Shown one piece after another: positions 1 to 8,621 of a stretch of 45,944 nt of DNA; position 1 is the first letter of the stretch; the number at the start of each line of letters is the position of its first letter. The notes under the pieces are model-generated. The model ran no database searches, had not been told where the DNA came from, and was given only the letters and a program-made list of their open reading frames with translations. Position numbers and translations under genes: made by a program. The stretch lies in the NCBI GenBank assembly GCA_017958365.1, contig JAGDCV010000131.1:1-45944 (forward strand), read 5' to 3'. This stretch comes from Clostridiales bacterium (GTDB lineage: Bacteria; Bacillota; Clostridia; Saccharofermentanales; Saccharofermentanaceae).

Positions 1-1269
1 CATATCCTGTCCGCCGATATCTATTATGAAATCAACATCAGGACAGAAGAACTTCGCGCCCTGGAAGTGAGCCATGGTCTCGATCTCACCGATATCAACG
101 CCGAGACCTGCCTTGATGATGTTCTCACCATAACCCGTTGCACATGAATATTTTATGTATGCCTTGGGACCTAACTGCTTATAAATGTCCTTAAGGATAT
201 CTACAGCAGAGAAAACAGGATTACCCTTATTGGAGTTATAGAACGAATAGACCATCTCGCCCTTCTCATTGATAAGGACAGCCTTGGTCGTTGTTGAACC
301 CGCATCGATACCGAGGTACAAAGGTCCCTCCTCAAGTTTGATATCGTGCATGGTAACTTTATTCTTCTCATGTCTTTCATAGAACTTGAGTTTCTCTTCC
401 TCATCATTAAACAAAGGAGCGATCCTGATGATATCAGGCTTGAAGCCTTCCTTGTGCTTGAATTTCTGAATAAGATCAGCCAGAGAAACAGGTTCATCAT
501 CCGAACTTAATGCGGCACCGAGAGCAACATATATCTGAGCGTCATCAGGCATCCAGAAGGAATCAACCTTATCCTGAAGAGTTCTCTCGAAGGCATTGCG
601 AAGTTCAGAGTTAAAGTACAAGGGACCGCCTAAGAAAGCTACGTGACCCTTGATAGGCCTGCCGCATGCAAGTCCCGATATTGTCTGGTTAACAACAGAC
701 TGATAGATGGAAGCCGCGAGGTCCTCCTTAGCCGCACCCTCATTGATAAGGGGCTGGAGATCGCTCTTAGCGAAAACACCACAGCGGCTGGCGATCGTGT
801 AAAGAGAACGGTAGTCCTTTGCAAAGTTATTAAGACCGTCAGCATCTGTCTGCAAAAGCGATGCCATCTGATCGATGAAAGCACCCGTACCACCGGCACA
901 GGTACCGTTCATTCTCTGCTCTATGACAGGGTGAAGATATGTGATCTTGGCATCCTCTCCGCCAAGTTCGATGATAACGTCCGTCTCGGGATGATACTTC
1001 TTGATGGCTTCAGTCTCAGCCATGACTTCCTGAGTAAACTTAAGCCCTAACCAGTTGGCAACGGACAATCCTCCGGAACCCGTTATGGTTACGGAAACAT
1101 CTAGTCCCGGGAACTTGTCATTAAGTTCCTCGAACAGCTGATTAAGAAGTCCTGCAATGTCAGAGTGATGACGTCTGTATTCCTTATGAACTATCTTGTC
1201 ACCGTCAAGAAGAACAATCTTAATGGTTGTTGAACCAATATCAAGACCTAATCTGTATCTTATCTTCAT
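1..1269 (-). CDS. 2-hydroxyacyl-CoA dehydratase activase, BadF/BcrA-type ATPase (partial, C-terminus beyond window)
   Basis: This is an ATP-dependent activator that reduces the iron-sulfur component of 2-hydroxyacyl-CoA dehydratases in anaerobes, or an uncharacterised relative of that family. The reading frame is open from the ATG at 1269 to the window edge, giving 423 residues. It contains two tandem ASKHA-fold ATPase units, each opening with a phosphate-binding motif: LGLDIGSTTIKIVLLDG near residue 7 and LGIDAGSTTTKAVLINE near residue 320. Between them lie the family-typical segments ELGGEDAKI, NGTCAGGTGAFIDQM and ASRCGVFAKSD; the cysteines of the last two are the usual [4Fe-4S] ligand positions. 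Two units in one chain point to the long fused form (about 1,400 residues with a dehydratase-like C-terminal half), but that half is outside the window. The start lies 3 bases after the stop of the unknown gene at 1273-2061, so the two are probably co-transcribed. The physiological substrate cannot be told from this fragment. Confidence 0.88.
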   Translation of the reverse strand, partial: MKIRYRLGLDIGSTTIKIVLLDGDKIVHKEYRRHHSDIAGLLNQLFEELNDKFPGLDVSVTITGSGGLSVANWLGLKFTQEVMAETEAIKKYHPETDVIIELGGEDAKITYLHPVIEQRMNGTCAGGTGAFIDQMASLLQTDADGLNNFAKDYRSLYTIASRCGVFAKSDLQPLINEGAAKEDLAASIYQSVVNQTISGLACGRPIKGHVAFLGGPLYFNSELRNAFERTLQDKVDSFWMPDDAQIYVALGAALSSDDEPVSLADLIQKFKHKEGFKPDIIRIAPLFNDEEEKLKFYERHEKNKVTMHDIKLEEGPLYLGIDAGSTTTKAVLINEKGEMVYSFYNSNKGNPVFSAVDILKDIYKQLGPKAYIKYSCATGYGENIIKAGLGVDIGEIETMAHFQGAKFFCPDVDFIIDIGGQDM

Positions 1270-1272
1270 CTA

Positions 1273-2061
1273 TCACTTGCCATCCTTATGTCTAATATCC
1301 TGTAAAGGCGTCCCCTTGGGTTGATTCTTACTTGTGGTACTCCTGTTTGCCCTCTCTCCGAGCGATCTTCTCATGGCCGGGTTAGGACTGATATTGACTA
1401 TCTTGTCCTTTCTCTTACCATGCGGGATGCTCCCGAATACCTTCAATGACTTCTCACGGAATTCGCTCATCTTATCCTTCTGTTCCTTACGAAGTGACTC
1501 TCTGAAGTCAGTTCCCTTAAGGATCTCCTGCTTGAAAGAAGATGTAAGGGATATCTTCAGGAGCTCGTCCGGTACTCCGTTATTAAGATCAAACTCCTTA
1601 CCGAACATGTCTTTGCTTTCAAGGTGAAGTGCATCGATACACTTAACGACATTTGATTCAAAAATCGAGAAATCACAGTCGATACCCAAAGATAAAGGCA
1701 TGCCGGTAAAATTCAGATTTACGTATGGAAGACTCTTCGTAAAGATAAGGTGAAGTGCGATAAGCTTCATGTATGATTCAAGGTTTATGCATTCCTGATC
1801 ACAGATAATGGCAAGATCTCCGCCTGCCGTCATGTTTGCTATATCACTCTTCTCGTCTTCAAATCCCATGGCCCAAAGATAGTAAAGCTCCCTGTATACA
1901 TCGGTCTTGAACTTCTCGAAGTCCTTGCACAAAGGCGCAGCTATAACGGGTGTTCCGATATTGAAAACATACTGCATATAAGACACTTCAAGGTACGAAG
2001 GTACACTGAAATACTTAAAATATGCAGCTATGTCGCGCGCATTGTAGATATACTTAGGCAT
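1273..2061 (-). CDS. Hypothetical protein upstream of the dehydratase activase
   Basis: I do not recognise this 262-residue protein. It has no signal peptide and no clear membrane segment. Residues 1-200 look like a compact mixed alpha/beta fold with several cysteines (C45, C88 and C92 region, C129, C139). The last 60 residues are rich in lysine, arginine, serine and asparagine and look disordered. The ATG follows an AGGAGA ribosome site at good spacing, and a TATAAT box lies about 46 bases upstream. The stop is 3 bases before the activase start, so a role connected with that gene is possible by context only. Coding status is well supported by length, ribosome site and operon position. Confidence 0.75.
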   Translation of the reverse strand: MPKYIYNARDIAAYFKYFSVPSYLEVSYMQYVFNIGTPVIAAPLCKDFEKFKTDVYRELYYLWAMGFEDEKSDIANMTAGGDLAIICDQECINLESYMKLIALHLIFTKSLPYVNLNFTGMPLSLGIDCDFSIFESNVVKCIDALHLESKDMFGKEFDLNNGVPDELLKISLTSSFKQEILKGTDFRESLRKEQKDKMSEFREKSLKVFGSIPHGKRKDKIVNISPNPAMRRSLGERANRSTTSKNQPKGTPLQDIRHKDGK

Positions 2062-2107
2062 TAGTGTGCTTTTCTCCTATCTTTAAGACATAAAAAGACA
2101 TCTTAGA

Positions 2108-2113
2108 ATTATA
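2108..2113 (-). promoter_or_regulatory. Possible -10 box for the 2061-1 operon
   Basis: A perfect TATAAT on the minus strand lies about 46 bases before the start of the gene at 2061. No good -35 hexamer is present at 17 bases; the nearest is TTGATA, about 21 bases upstream, inside the terminator hairpin of the preceding operon. Confidence 0.35.
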
Positions 2114-2149
2114 ACATAAAAAAGGGAGCTTCTATATCAAAGCTCCCTT
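2113..2149 (-). terminator. Rho-independent terminator of the asd-to-cell-wall-hydrolase operon
   Basis: A 10-base-pair perfect stem (AAGGGAGCTT at 2122-2131 with AAGCTCCCTT at 2140-2149) with an 8-base loop is followed on the minus strand by a run of six T residues. It lies 24 bases beyond the stop of the gene at 2173. No T-run follows in the plus direction, so it acts on minus-strand transcripts. Confidence 0.85.
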
Positions 2150-2172
2150 AGATTTACAGGTTTACAGGCAGT

Positions 2173-3921
2173 TTATGTGCCGTATCCCGGATATGGACTG
2201 AAGCCCGCAGTATTACACAGGTTGATAAACTCATTCGACCTTGAGAAACCATGATATACATCAAGTCTCGAACTGCCGGTCGCAAGTTTATCTATCCAGT
2301 AAGCCAGTCCATCAGCATCGCACTCTCGGCCCAGGAAAGCATTATAGAGAATGCGTACGTACTGCTCATCCGACAGATTACGGTTAGTCATCTCCTGGCT
2401 GAATACGAATCCGTATGCAACCTCCTCACCTGTCATATGCTCAACAGTTATCTTCTTGTACCAGTAATCAAGACCTACTGTATCGGGATATCTGTTAAGA
2501 GTTGATCTGTACATATAGATGAGGAAGTTCTCGATGGGATCTCTTCCGACCATCTCACCATTCTGCTGTATCGGCGGAGGTGCGATCTCATTCGGAGGAA
2601 GATTAACCGCGCCCTCAGGCATGTTATCAAATACAGGGATCCTGAATGACATCGGAGTATCGAGAAGTCCGGCTCTGTAATAAGCAGTCATCATATGTGA
2701 AGACTCCGTATAAACGGAAGCCGTGGCGGTCATGTACTGATGATAACCTCTCTGACCTGAGTAAGCAGGATCAAAGTTAAATCGCATGAAGTAAAGTGTT
2801 CCCTGACCGCCGCTTATGTAATTGTCTCTGATCCACTTGGCACCGCCGACAATTGATCTTCCGGGAGTATTCCAGGGAATAAGATATGTGTCATTAAATC
2901 CGGGATCAGGCAGACCGTTCTGTGCAAAATTAAGTCCGAGAACCGAAGCACTCGTAATGCTTGAATAAGCACCGATGTTGTAGAGATTATAAAAACCTGT
3001 TGCACCGTTTGATGAAGTACTTCCGTTCTTGCTGCACTCCTGAATTACATGTGAAGCAAGGAAGATAGGATTGATGTCAGCGATATTACCTGCATCTGCA
3101 AAGATATCGCAGTAATTGATGACATCATTATTCTGGTTGGCAGCCTGTCCCTGGAGGAACGTGCCGTTCAATACACCCTGAACCGAAGCACCGGGTATTG
3201 AATTATCAGCAGTGTAATTAAGATCCAGGAACTGGAAAACAGCTGTCTCATTCAGACTGTTTCTGGGATCCATGTAGAAAGCTACGATCTCAGGAGAAGC
3301 ATTGACCCAGTTTGAAGCGTCGATTACATAGTACTGTCCTGTTGCAGCATTATAAGAATAATCTGCCTTGGACTTCCATGCACCGTTGCAGCTGTTACTG
3401 ATCAAAGAAGCTCCTCTTCTTGTCTCAACAGTGATTGCACTGTTCCAATCATATCCTGTGTATACGGGAGTAAATGACCATGACGGATGTGCATTATGAA
3501 GATCACGAAGATACGGCTTGTAGCTTTCCGGGAAGTTAGCGATCATAGACTCAAATCCTCCGTCTGAAGGACCTGTGCCTGTAGCATCTTTTCTTACATA
3601 GTAGGCAGCTACATAACCGTTCTTAACCTGACCGTTAGACTCGAATGTAATGCTGTACCATAAGGCAAGACCGGATGTATCTGATGCATCAGCGTATGTG
3701 TTACCCGTTACCTGAACTCTCGAGTTGATTCCGCATGTTCCTACGATCGCAGACTGATTGGTAGGATTAGCACGTACATTAACAAGAGAATTGCAGTTAA
3801 TGATAGTAGCATTAGTTGCCACATCTGCTCTTACATCATTGGGTATTATGTTAATGAATATACCCAATACCATCACAGCAGCAAGAACAGCAGATGCTAA
3901 CCTAGATGTGATTTTTCTCAT
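2173..3921 (-). CDS. Secreted cell-wall hydrolase: SH3-like domain, glucosaminidase domain, C-terminal DUF4214 repeats
   Basis: A 582-residue exported protein. Residues 1-32 are a signal peptide (KR-rich start, hydrophobic core, cleavage near VRADVAT). Residues 35-110 resemble a bacterial SH3 domain (VNVRANPTNQSAIVGT). Residues 130-430 resemble the N-acetylglucosaminidase family that cuts peptidoglycan glycan strands; the probable catalytic glutamate is in the ASHVIQECSKNG segment, followed by NLYNIGAYSS. Residues 462-570 hold two DUF4214-type units, each with the pattern Y-x(3)-LxRxxDxxGLxYW, seen as LNRYPDTVGLDYW and LGRECDADGLAYW. DUF4214 occurs in surface and S-layer-associated proteins; its role here is unknown. 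The ATG has an AAGGGG ribosome site. It lies 11 bases after prfB, so it is probably the last gene of that operon and is followed by a strong terminator. Substrate is inferred from the fold family only. Confidence 0.85.
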   Translation of the reverse strand: MRKITSRLASAVLAAVMVLGIFINIIPNDVRADVATNATIINCNSLVNVRANPTNQSAIVGTCGINSRVQVTGNTYADASDTSGLALWYSITFESNGQVKNGYVAAYYVRKDATGTGPSDGGFESMIANFPESYKPYLRDLHNAHPSWSFTPVYTGYDWNSAITVETRRGASLISNSCNGAWKSKADYSYNAATGQYYVIDASNWVNASPEIVAFYMDPRNSLNETAVFQFLDLNYTADNSIPGASVQGVLNGTFLQGQAANQNNDVINYCDIFADAGNIADINPIFLASHVIQECSKNGSTSSNGATGFYNLYNIGAYSSITSASVLGLNFAQNGLPDPGFNDTYLIPWNTPGRSIVGGAKWIRDNYISGGQGTLYFMRFNFDPAYSGQRGYHQYMTATASVYTESSHMMTAYYRAGLLDTPMSFRIPVFDNMPEGAVNLPPNEIAPPPIQQNGEMVGRDPIENFLIYMYRSTLNRYPDTVGLDYWYKKITVEHMTGEEVAYGFVFSQEMTNRNLSDEQYVRILYNAFLGRECDADGLAYWIDKLATGSSRLDVYHGFSRSNEFINLCNTAGFSPYPGYGT

Positions 3922-3932
3922 AAAGGTACCCC

Positions 3933-5042
3933 TTATTTTTCTATTTTCATTCCTGAGAGGAAAGCGTTAATAAATCCGTCGAGCTTACCGTCCATAACGG
4001 CATCAACATCGACTTCTTCATAACCGGTCCTTGCATCCTTAACAAGCGTATAAGGACAAAATACATATGATCTGATCTGGGAACCCCAGGCGATCTCTTT
4101 CTGATCACCCTTCAAGTCCTCGATCTTCTCCATCTGTGCGGCCTCGGCAAGAGCAAACAGCTTGGCCTTGAGCATGTTCATCGCGGTCTCCATATTCTGA
4201 ACCTGCGATCTTTCAGCCTGGCAGGCAACTACGATGCCCGTAGGATAGTGTGTAAGTCTTACGGCAGTATCAGTCTTGTTGATGTGCTGACCGCCCTTAC
4301 CTGTTGCTCTGTACTTATCAATTCTCAAATCCTTGGGATCGATCTTGATATCGATATTGGTATCCATCTCGGGGATAACTTCACATGATGCAAAAGAAGT
4401 ATGTCTTCTTCCTGCGGAGTCAAAAGGAGAGATACGGACAAGTCTGTGAACACCGAGTTCCGATCTTAAGAAACCGTAAGCATTCTCACCTATTACCATA
4501 AATGAACAGGACTTAACTCCTGCTTCTTCACCGTCAAGGAAATCCATTACCTTGATCTCATAACCATGTGCTTCAGCCCATCTTGTGTACATACGGTAGA
4601 GCATGCTTACCCAGTCCATGGCCTCCGTTCCGCCGGCACCTGCCTGAAGTGAAACAACAGCATTGTTCTTGTCATAAGGACCCGTAAGCAAAGTCTCGAG
4701 TCTCATCTTCTCGAAGTCCTGCTTAAACTTATCAAGACCTGACTGAAGTTCCTCGAGTGAGCTTAAATCTTCCTCTTCATTTGCAAGTTCACACAAAGCA
4801 AGAAGATCATCCTTGTCAGTTACAAGATGATGATAGTTCTCAACTCTTTGCTGCATACGGCGAAGATCCGTCTGAAGCTTCTGAGCTTTGTTGACATCAT
4901 TCCAGAAGTCAGGCTCCTGAGTTCTTGCCTCAAGCTCACTTATCTTAGTCGACAATGACTCGATATGAAGTGAATCCTTCAAACTTGAAAGAGGTTCTTC
5001 ATAAGATTCGAGCTCAAGTCTGACATTATCAAATTCAAGCAT
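3933..5042 (-). CDS. prfB: Peptide chain release factor 2
   Basis: RF2 recognises UGA and UAA stop codons and triggers peptide release on the ribosome. The 369-residue product has the SPF stop-codon recognition tripeptide at 205-207 and the catalytic GGQ at 250-252 (TGKGGQHINKT), in the usual spacing. The N-terminal helical domain is continuous: where many prfB genes carry an in-frame UGA needing a +1 frameshift at about codon 26, this gene reads S24-L25-H26 with CAT in place of the stop. Autoregulation by frameshifting is therefore absent. The start ATG overlaps the preceding aminotransferase stop by one base (TAATG), with AAGGGG 9 bases upstream. A cell-wall hydrolase gene follows 11 bases later. 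Confidence 0.97.
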   Translation of the reverse strand: MLEFDNVRLELESYEEPLSSLKDSLHIESLSTKISELEARTQEPDFWNDVNKAQKLQTDLRRMQQRVENYHHLVTDKDDLLALCELANEEEDLSSLEELQSGLDKFKQDFEKMRLETLLTGPYDKNNAVVSLQAGAGGTEAMDWVSMLYRMYTRWAEAHGYEIKVMDFLDGEEAGVKSCSFMVIGENAYGFLRSELGVHRLVRISPFDSAGRRHTSFASCEVIPEMDTNIDIKIDPKDLRIDKYRATGKGGQHINKTDTAVRLTHYPTGIVVACQAERSQVQNMETAMNMLKAKLFALAEAAQMEKIEDLKGDQKEIAWGSQIRSYVFCPYTLVKDARTGYEEVDVDAVMDGKLDGFINAFLSGMKIEK

Positions 5043-6229
5043 TAAACAATTCCCCTTCTGATCTCATCAGTAAACTCCGCGAGTCTTTCCATCGCGGTCT
5101 TTATATTCTCCATTGATGCGGCGTAGCTGATACGTACATGGTCTTCACCGCTTTCGCCGAAAGCATTACCCGGTACGATCGCAACCTTCTTGCTTGTAAG
5201 GAACTTCTCACAGAAGTCTTCAGATGACAGTCCCAGACCCTTGATGGACGGGAAAGCATAGAAAGCTCCGGAAGGAGTAAAACACTCAAGACCGGCATCA
5301 TTCAATCCTTTAATGATCACTCTTCTTCTGTGATTATATTCATCTCTCATGGCTTTGATCTGCTCATCGCAATTGGCAGCTGCCTCGATAACGGCAAACT
5401 GCGACATTGAAGGAGCACTCATGATGCAGTACTGGTGGATCTTGGTCATGGGTGAGATCAACTCCTTGGGACCTAACACATAACCGATCCTGAAACCTGT
5501 CATTGCATATGACTTTGAGAAACCGTTGATCATTACGACACGATCCTTAAGTTCAGGGAAACGTGCCAGCGAACTCGGCTCATCACTTACATAATTAAGC
5601 TCACAATAAAGCTCATCAGAGATAACTATGATATCAGGATGCTTCATAAGAACATCTCTTATGGGCTTTAAGTCCTCCATCGTCATGACGGCGCCCGTAG
5701 GATTACCCGGATAACCTAAGATAAGATACTTTGTCTTATCGGTAATGGCAGCCTCAAGATCCTCGGCCATAAGCTTAAAGTCATCTTCCTGACGTGTGCT
5801 TATGATGACAGGTACACCGTGAGAGAACAAAACCGTAGCCTTATATGCCACGAAGCATGGTTCTACAATGATTACCTCATCACCGGGATTAATGAGTGCA
5901 CGTGCCGCAAGGTCGAGACCTTCTGAACCGCCTACAGTGATAAGACACTGGCCGTTATGATCATAATCGATGCCGTAGCGGCGCTTAACATAATCAGTAA
6001 TGGCCTTCTTGGCATTTGTATAACCGGAATTCGGTGAATAATGTGTATATCCGTCAACGAGTGAATTGATGCCGGCCTCTCTTATCGACCAGGGTGTAAC
6101 AAAATCAGGTTCGCCGATAGACAGAGAGATAACACCCTGCATCTCACTTGCAAGATCAAAGAACTTCCTGATTGCGGAAGGCGGTACGGAAGCGACCGAG
6201 GACGAGACCTTACTGTTAAGATCTATCAT
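5042..6229 (-). CDS. Pyridoxal-phosphate-dependent aminotransferase, class I/II
   Basis: A fold-type I PLP aminotransferase of 395 residues, close to the aspartate/aromatic aminotransferase group found in Firmicutes next to Lrp-type regulators. Seen motifs are SIGEPDFVTP near residue 37, YSPNSGYTNAKKAI near residue 84, the nucleotide/PLP ring region PGNPTGAVMT, and the Schiff-base lysine in GFSKSYAMTGFRIGYV. The C-terminal arginine that binds the substrate carboxylate is in HVRISYA. The exact amino acid pair transaminated cannot be fixed from sequence. The start overlaps the Lrp gene stop by four bases (ATGA), and the stop overlaps prfB by one base, so translation of the three is probably coupled. 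Regulation by the adjacent Lrp protein in response to an amino acid is an inference. Confidence 0.9.
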   Translation of the reverse strand: MIDLNSKVSSSVASVPPSAIRKFFDLASEMQGVISLSIGEPDFVTPWSIREAGINSLVDGYTHYSPNSGYTNAKKAITDYVKRRYGIDYDHNGQCLITVGGSEGLDLAARALINPGDEVIIVEPCFVAYKATVLFSHGVPVIISTRQEDDFKLMAEDLEAAITDKTKYLILGYPGNPTGAVMTMEDLKPIRDVLMKHPDIIVISDELYCELNYVSDEPSSLARFPELKDRVVMINGFSKSYAMTGFRIGYVLGPKELISPMTKIHQYCIMSAPSMSQFAVIEAAANCDEQIKAMRDEYNHRRRVIIKGLNDAGLECFTPSGAFYAFPSIKGLGLSSEDFCEKFLTSKKVAIVPGNAFGESGEDHVRISYAASMENIKTAMERLAEFTDEIRRGIV

Positions 6230-6714
6230 AATACGATCGCCTGCCTGTCATCTTTAGTTGTATCTTCGAAGAATATTCCGTTGGACTTATACTTCTTGAG
6301 GATAAAGTGAGTAGCCGTGGACAAAACGCCCTCGGACGTAGCAACCTTGTTATAGACAAACTCGGCAATATCCTTGAGACTGTCGTCATTATAAGTAAGC
6401 AAAAGATCGAAGGCACCGGACATGAGGAAGCAGTCAGATACCTTATCATACTTACTTAATATACGTGCTATGTTGTCAAAACCCTGATTTCTCTGCGGAG
6501 TGATTCGAACCTCGATAAGGGCAGTTACCTTCTCAGGATATGTCTTCTGCCAGTTAATCTCGGCCGTATAACCTAAGATGATCTTCTCATCTTTGAGTCT
6601 TTGAATCTCGGCCTCAACCTCATCTACGCCTGTTCCAAGCTGAACAGCGATATCGGAAGAAGAGATTCTGGGATCCTTCTCAATAATCTTCAATAATTCA
6701 ATATCATCGATCAT
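6226..6714 (-). CDS. Lrp/AsnC family transcriptional regulator
   Basis: A 162-residue DNA-binding protein that senses amino acids. Residues 1-60 form the winged helix-turn-helix (MIDDIELLKIIEKDPRISSSDIA, recognition helix around 22-45). Residues 65-145 form the AsnC/RAM ligand-binding domain (VTALIEVRITPQ, SGAFDLLLTYN). A GGAGG site lies 6 bases before the ATG. The stop overlaps the aminotransferase start as ATGA. The likely target is its own operon; the ligand is unknown. Confidence 0.92.
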   Translation of the reverse strand: MIDDIELLKIIEKDPRISSSDIAVQLGTGVDEVEAEIQRLKDEKIILGYTAEINWQKTYPEKVTALIEVRITPQRNQGFDNIARILSKYDKVSDCFLMSGAFDLLLTYNDDSLKDIAEFVYNKVATSEGVLSTATHFILKKYKSNGIFFEDTTKDDRQAIVL

Positions 6715-6749
6715 AAAAAGCCTCCGTTTTTACGGGTATTCAATAGATT

Positions 6750-8621
6750 TTAGCATAACGACTCATATTCATCATACATCTTTTCGATTACAGAGGCGTT
6801 ACAGGCATAAGTATCATAGTCTTCTTTGGTGGCTTCAGGTGTCAGGAACTTCTCCTCAAGGGCTTTCTGTTCCTGCTCTTTTTCCTCGATAAGCTTCTCG
6901 AGCTCGCGTATTCTCTGTGCTCTTTGAGCATTGAGTTTTCTTTGCATGGCCTGGTTTATCTTGGGCTTATCTTCATTCTTTTTCGCAGGTACTTCTTCCT
7001 TTACGGGCTCCTGCAAAGAAGCTTTACGCACGGCCTTTCTGTAATACTCATATGTGTCGTAAAGCTTGGCGGTGCCGTCAGCAAAACCCAATACCCTGTC
7101 AGCACACTTCTCGATGAAGAATCTGTCGTGGCTTACGCAGATGATCGCGCCGCTATACTCCTTTAATGCATCCTCAAGTATCTCACGCGATTCAATGTCG
7201 AGGTGATTCGTAGGCTCGTCAAGGAAGAGGATATCTGGATTCTCCTCAAGGATGCAGCAAAGATAAAGCCTGCTTCTCTCTCCTCCTGACAATACACTGA
7301 TGGTCTTGAATACCTCATCCGCTCGAAAACCGAATCTTGCCAGCATAGAGCGAGCTTCGGTAACAGTAAGGTCCGACCTTCTTATAAGCTCGTCATAACA
7401 GGTGGCATTCTCATCCTCGAATGGAACAAACTGCTCCATAAAGCCGATAGTAGCCGCTGCCGAGATGAAGACGCTTCCGTCAAGACCTGCCACCTTACCT
7501 CTTAATATCGAAAGTAATGTAGACTTGCCGCATCCGTTGGGACCTGCAAGGAAAAGCTTCTCGCCTGCCTTAAGCTCGAAGTTTATATCCTCGAAGATGA
7601 CGGGACCGTCTCCGAAGCTTTTTGAAACTCCCTTAACGGCGATCATTATCTTATCAGACGCACCGTCTCTGTCGGACGGCACAACGGTAAAGTTCATGTG
7701 ACCCTCGCCAGAAGGAAGTCTTGCACGCTCCCTCTCAAGGACCGAACTTAACTTATCTACCATCTTCTCACGCTGATGGTAGCCTGAGATATTCCTGTGT
7801 GACAGCATGGTCTGCTTTACATCAAGCTGATGTTCAAGCTCCTTCTCCAAGGCTTCGACAACACGTTTCTGAGTCTTAAGGAACTCCTCTTTTTGCTGTT
7901 TATAACTGTCGTAGTTACCTTTGTACTGAGTTATATGACCGCCGTCAAGCTCAATCACCCTGTTTGCAAAAGCATCAATAAAGTGACGGTCATGTGAGAT
8001 AACAAATACCGAGCCTTTATAAGACTTGAGATAGTCCTCAAGCCACTCGATAGCATCGGCATCAAGATGGTTGGTAGGCTCATCAAGCATCAGGATGTCA
8101 GGTCTCTCGACGATCAGCCTTGCAAGGCACACTCTCATCTTCTCGCCTCCGGAGAGAGTCATGAGATCCGTTCTCGCGTCGATCTCCTTAAGACCTAAGC
8201 CTGCCAGAGCCTCCTTTATCCTGAATTCATAATCATAACCGCCCATTGCTTCATATCTGGCGCTTACTTTGGCATATTCATCAAGTTTTTCTTTGGATGA
8301 ATCAGTCTGAAGTTCAAACTCTATCCTCTTCATCTCATCTTCGACTTCGGTCATGTGAGACGGCTTTAATGTGTCGGAACTCAGATCCTGTTCATCCATG
8401 TTCTGTGACAGGAATCCCAGTGTGGTATTTCCATGTAACAAAACTTTACCGTCATCGGGGATCATCACCCCTTTGACGGCTTTGAATAGTGTTGATTTCC
8501 CGGCTCCGTTGTTTCCGATAAAAGCTATCTTGTCACCCTGGTTTACGGTGAAGCTTATACCGTCAAGAACGCGCCGGGAATCAAAACTTACAGTTATGTT
8601 ATCGACGCTTAATACAGGCAT
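6750..8621 (-). CDS. ABC-F family ATP-binding protein
   Basis: A soluble 623-residue protein with two ABC ATPase cassettes and no membrane domain, the architecture of ABC-F translation factors and ribosome-protection proteins. Cassette 1 has Walker A GNNGAGKST, signature LSGGEKMR and Walker B with LDEPTNHLD. Cassette 2 has GPNGCGKST, LSGGERSR and LDEPTNHLD. A charged inter-domain linker lies between them at about 240-315. The C-terminal 90 residues are a lysine/glutamate-rich coiled coil, as in YdiF/Uup-like members. A housekeeping ribosome-associated role is more likely than antibiotic resistance, because the context is biosynthetic, but this is inference. The start overlaps the asd stop by one base (TAATG), and the Lrp gene begins 35 bases after the stop. 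Confidence 0.93.
   Translation of the reverse strand: MPVLSVDNITVSFDSRRVLDGISFTVNQGDKIAFIGNNGAGKSTLFKAVKGVMIPDDGKVLLHGNTTLGFLSQNMDEQDLSSDTLKPSHMTEVEDEMKRIEFELQTDSSKEKLDEYAKVSARYEAMGGYDYEFRIKEALAGLGLKEIDARTDLMTLSGGEKMRVCLARLIVERPDILMLDEPTNHLDADAIEWLEDYLKSYKGSVFVISHDRHFIDAFANRVIELDGGHITQYKGNYDSYKQQKEEFLKTQKRVVEALEKELEHQLDVKQTMLSHRNISGYHQREKMVDKLSSVLERERARLPSGEGHMNFTVVPSDRDGASDKIMIAVKGVSKSFGDGPVIFEDINFELKAGEKLFLAGPNGCGKSTLLSILRGKVAGLDGSVFISAAATIGFMEQFVPFEDENATCYDELIRRSDLTVTEARSMLARFGFRADEVFKTISVLSGGERSRLYLCCILEENPDILFLDEPTNHLDIESREILEDALKEYSGAIICVSHDRFFIEKCADRVLGFADGTAKLYDTYEYYRKAVRKASLQEPVKEEVPAKKNEDKPKINQAMQRKLNAQRAQRIRELEKLIEEKEQEQKALEEKFLTPEATKEDYDTYACNASVIEKMYDEYESLC

Noticed and set aside
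643..1050. Plus-strand open frame opposite the dehydratase activase
   Set aside because: It is the antisense shadow of a clearly recognised gene, lacks a ribosome site and has no recognisable protein features.
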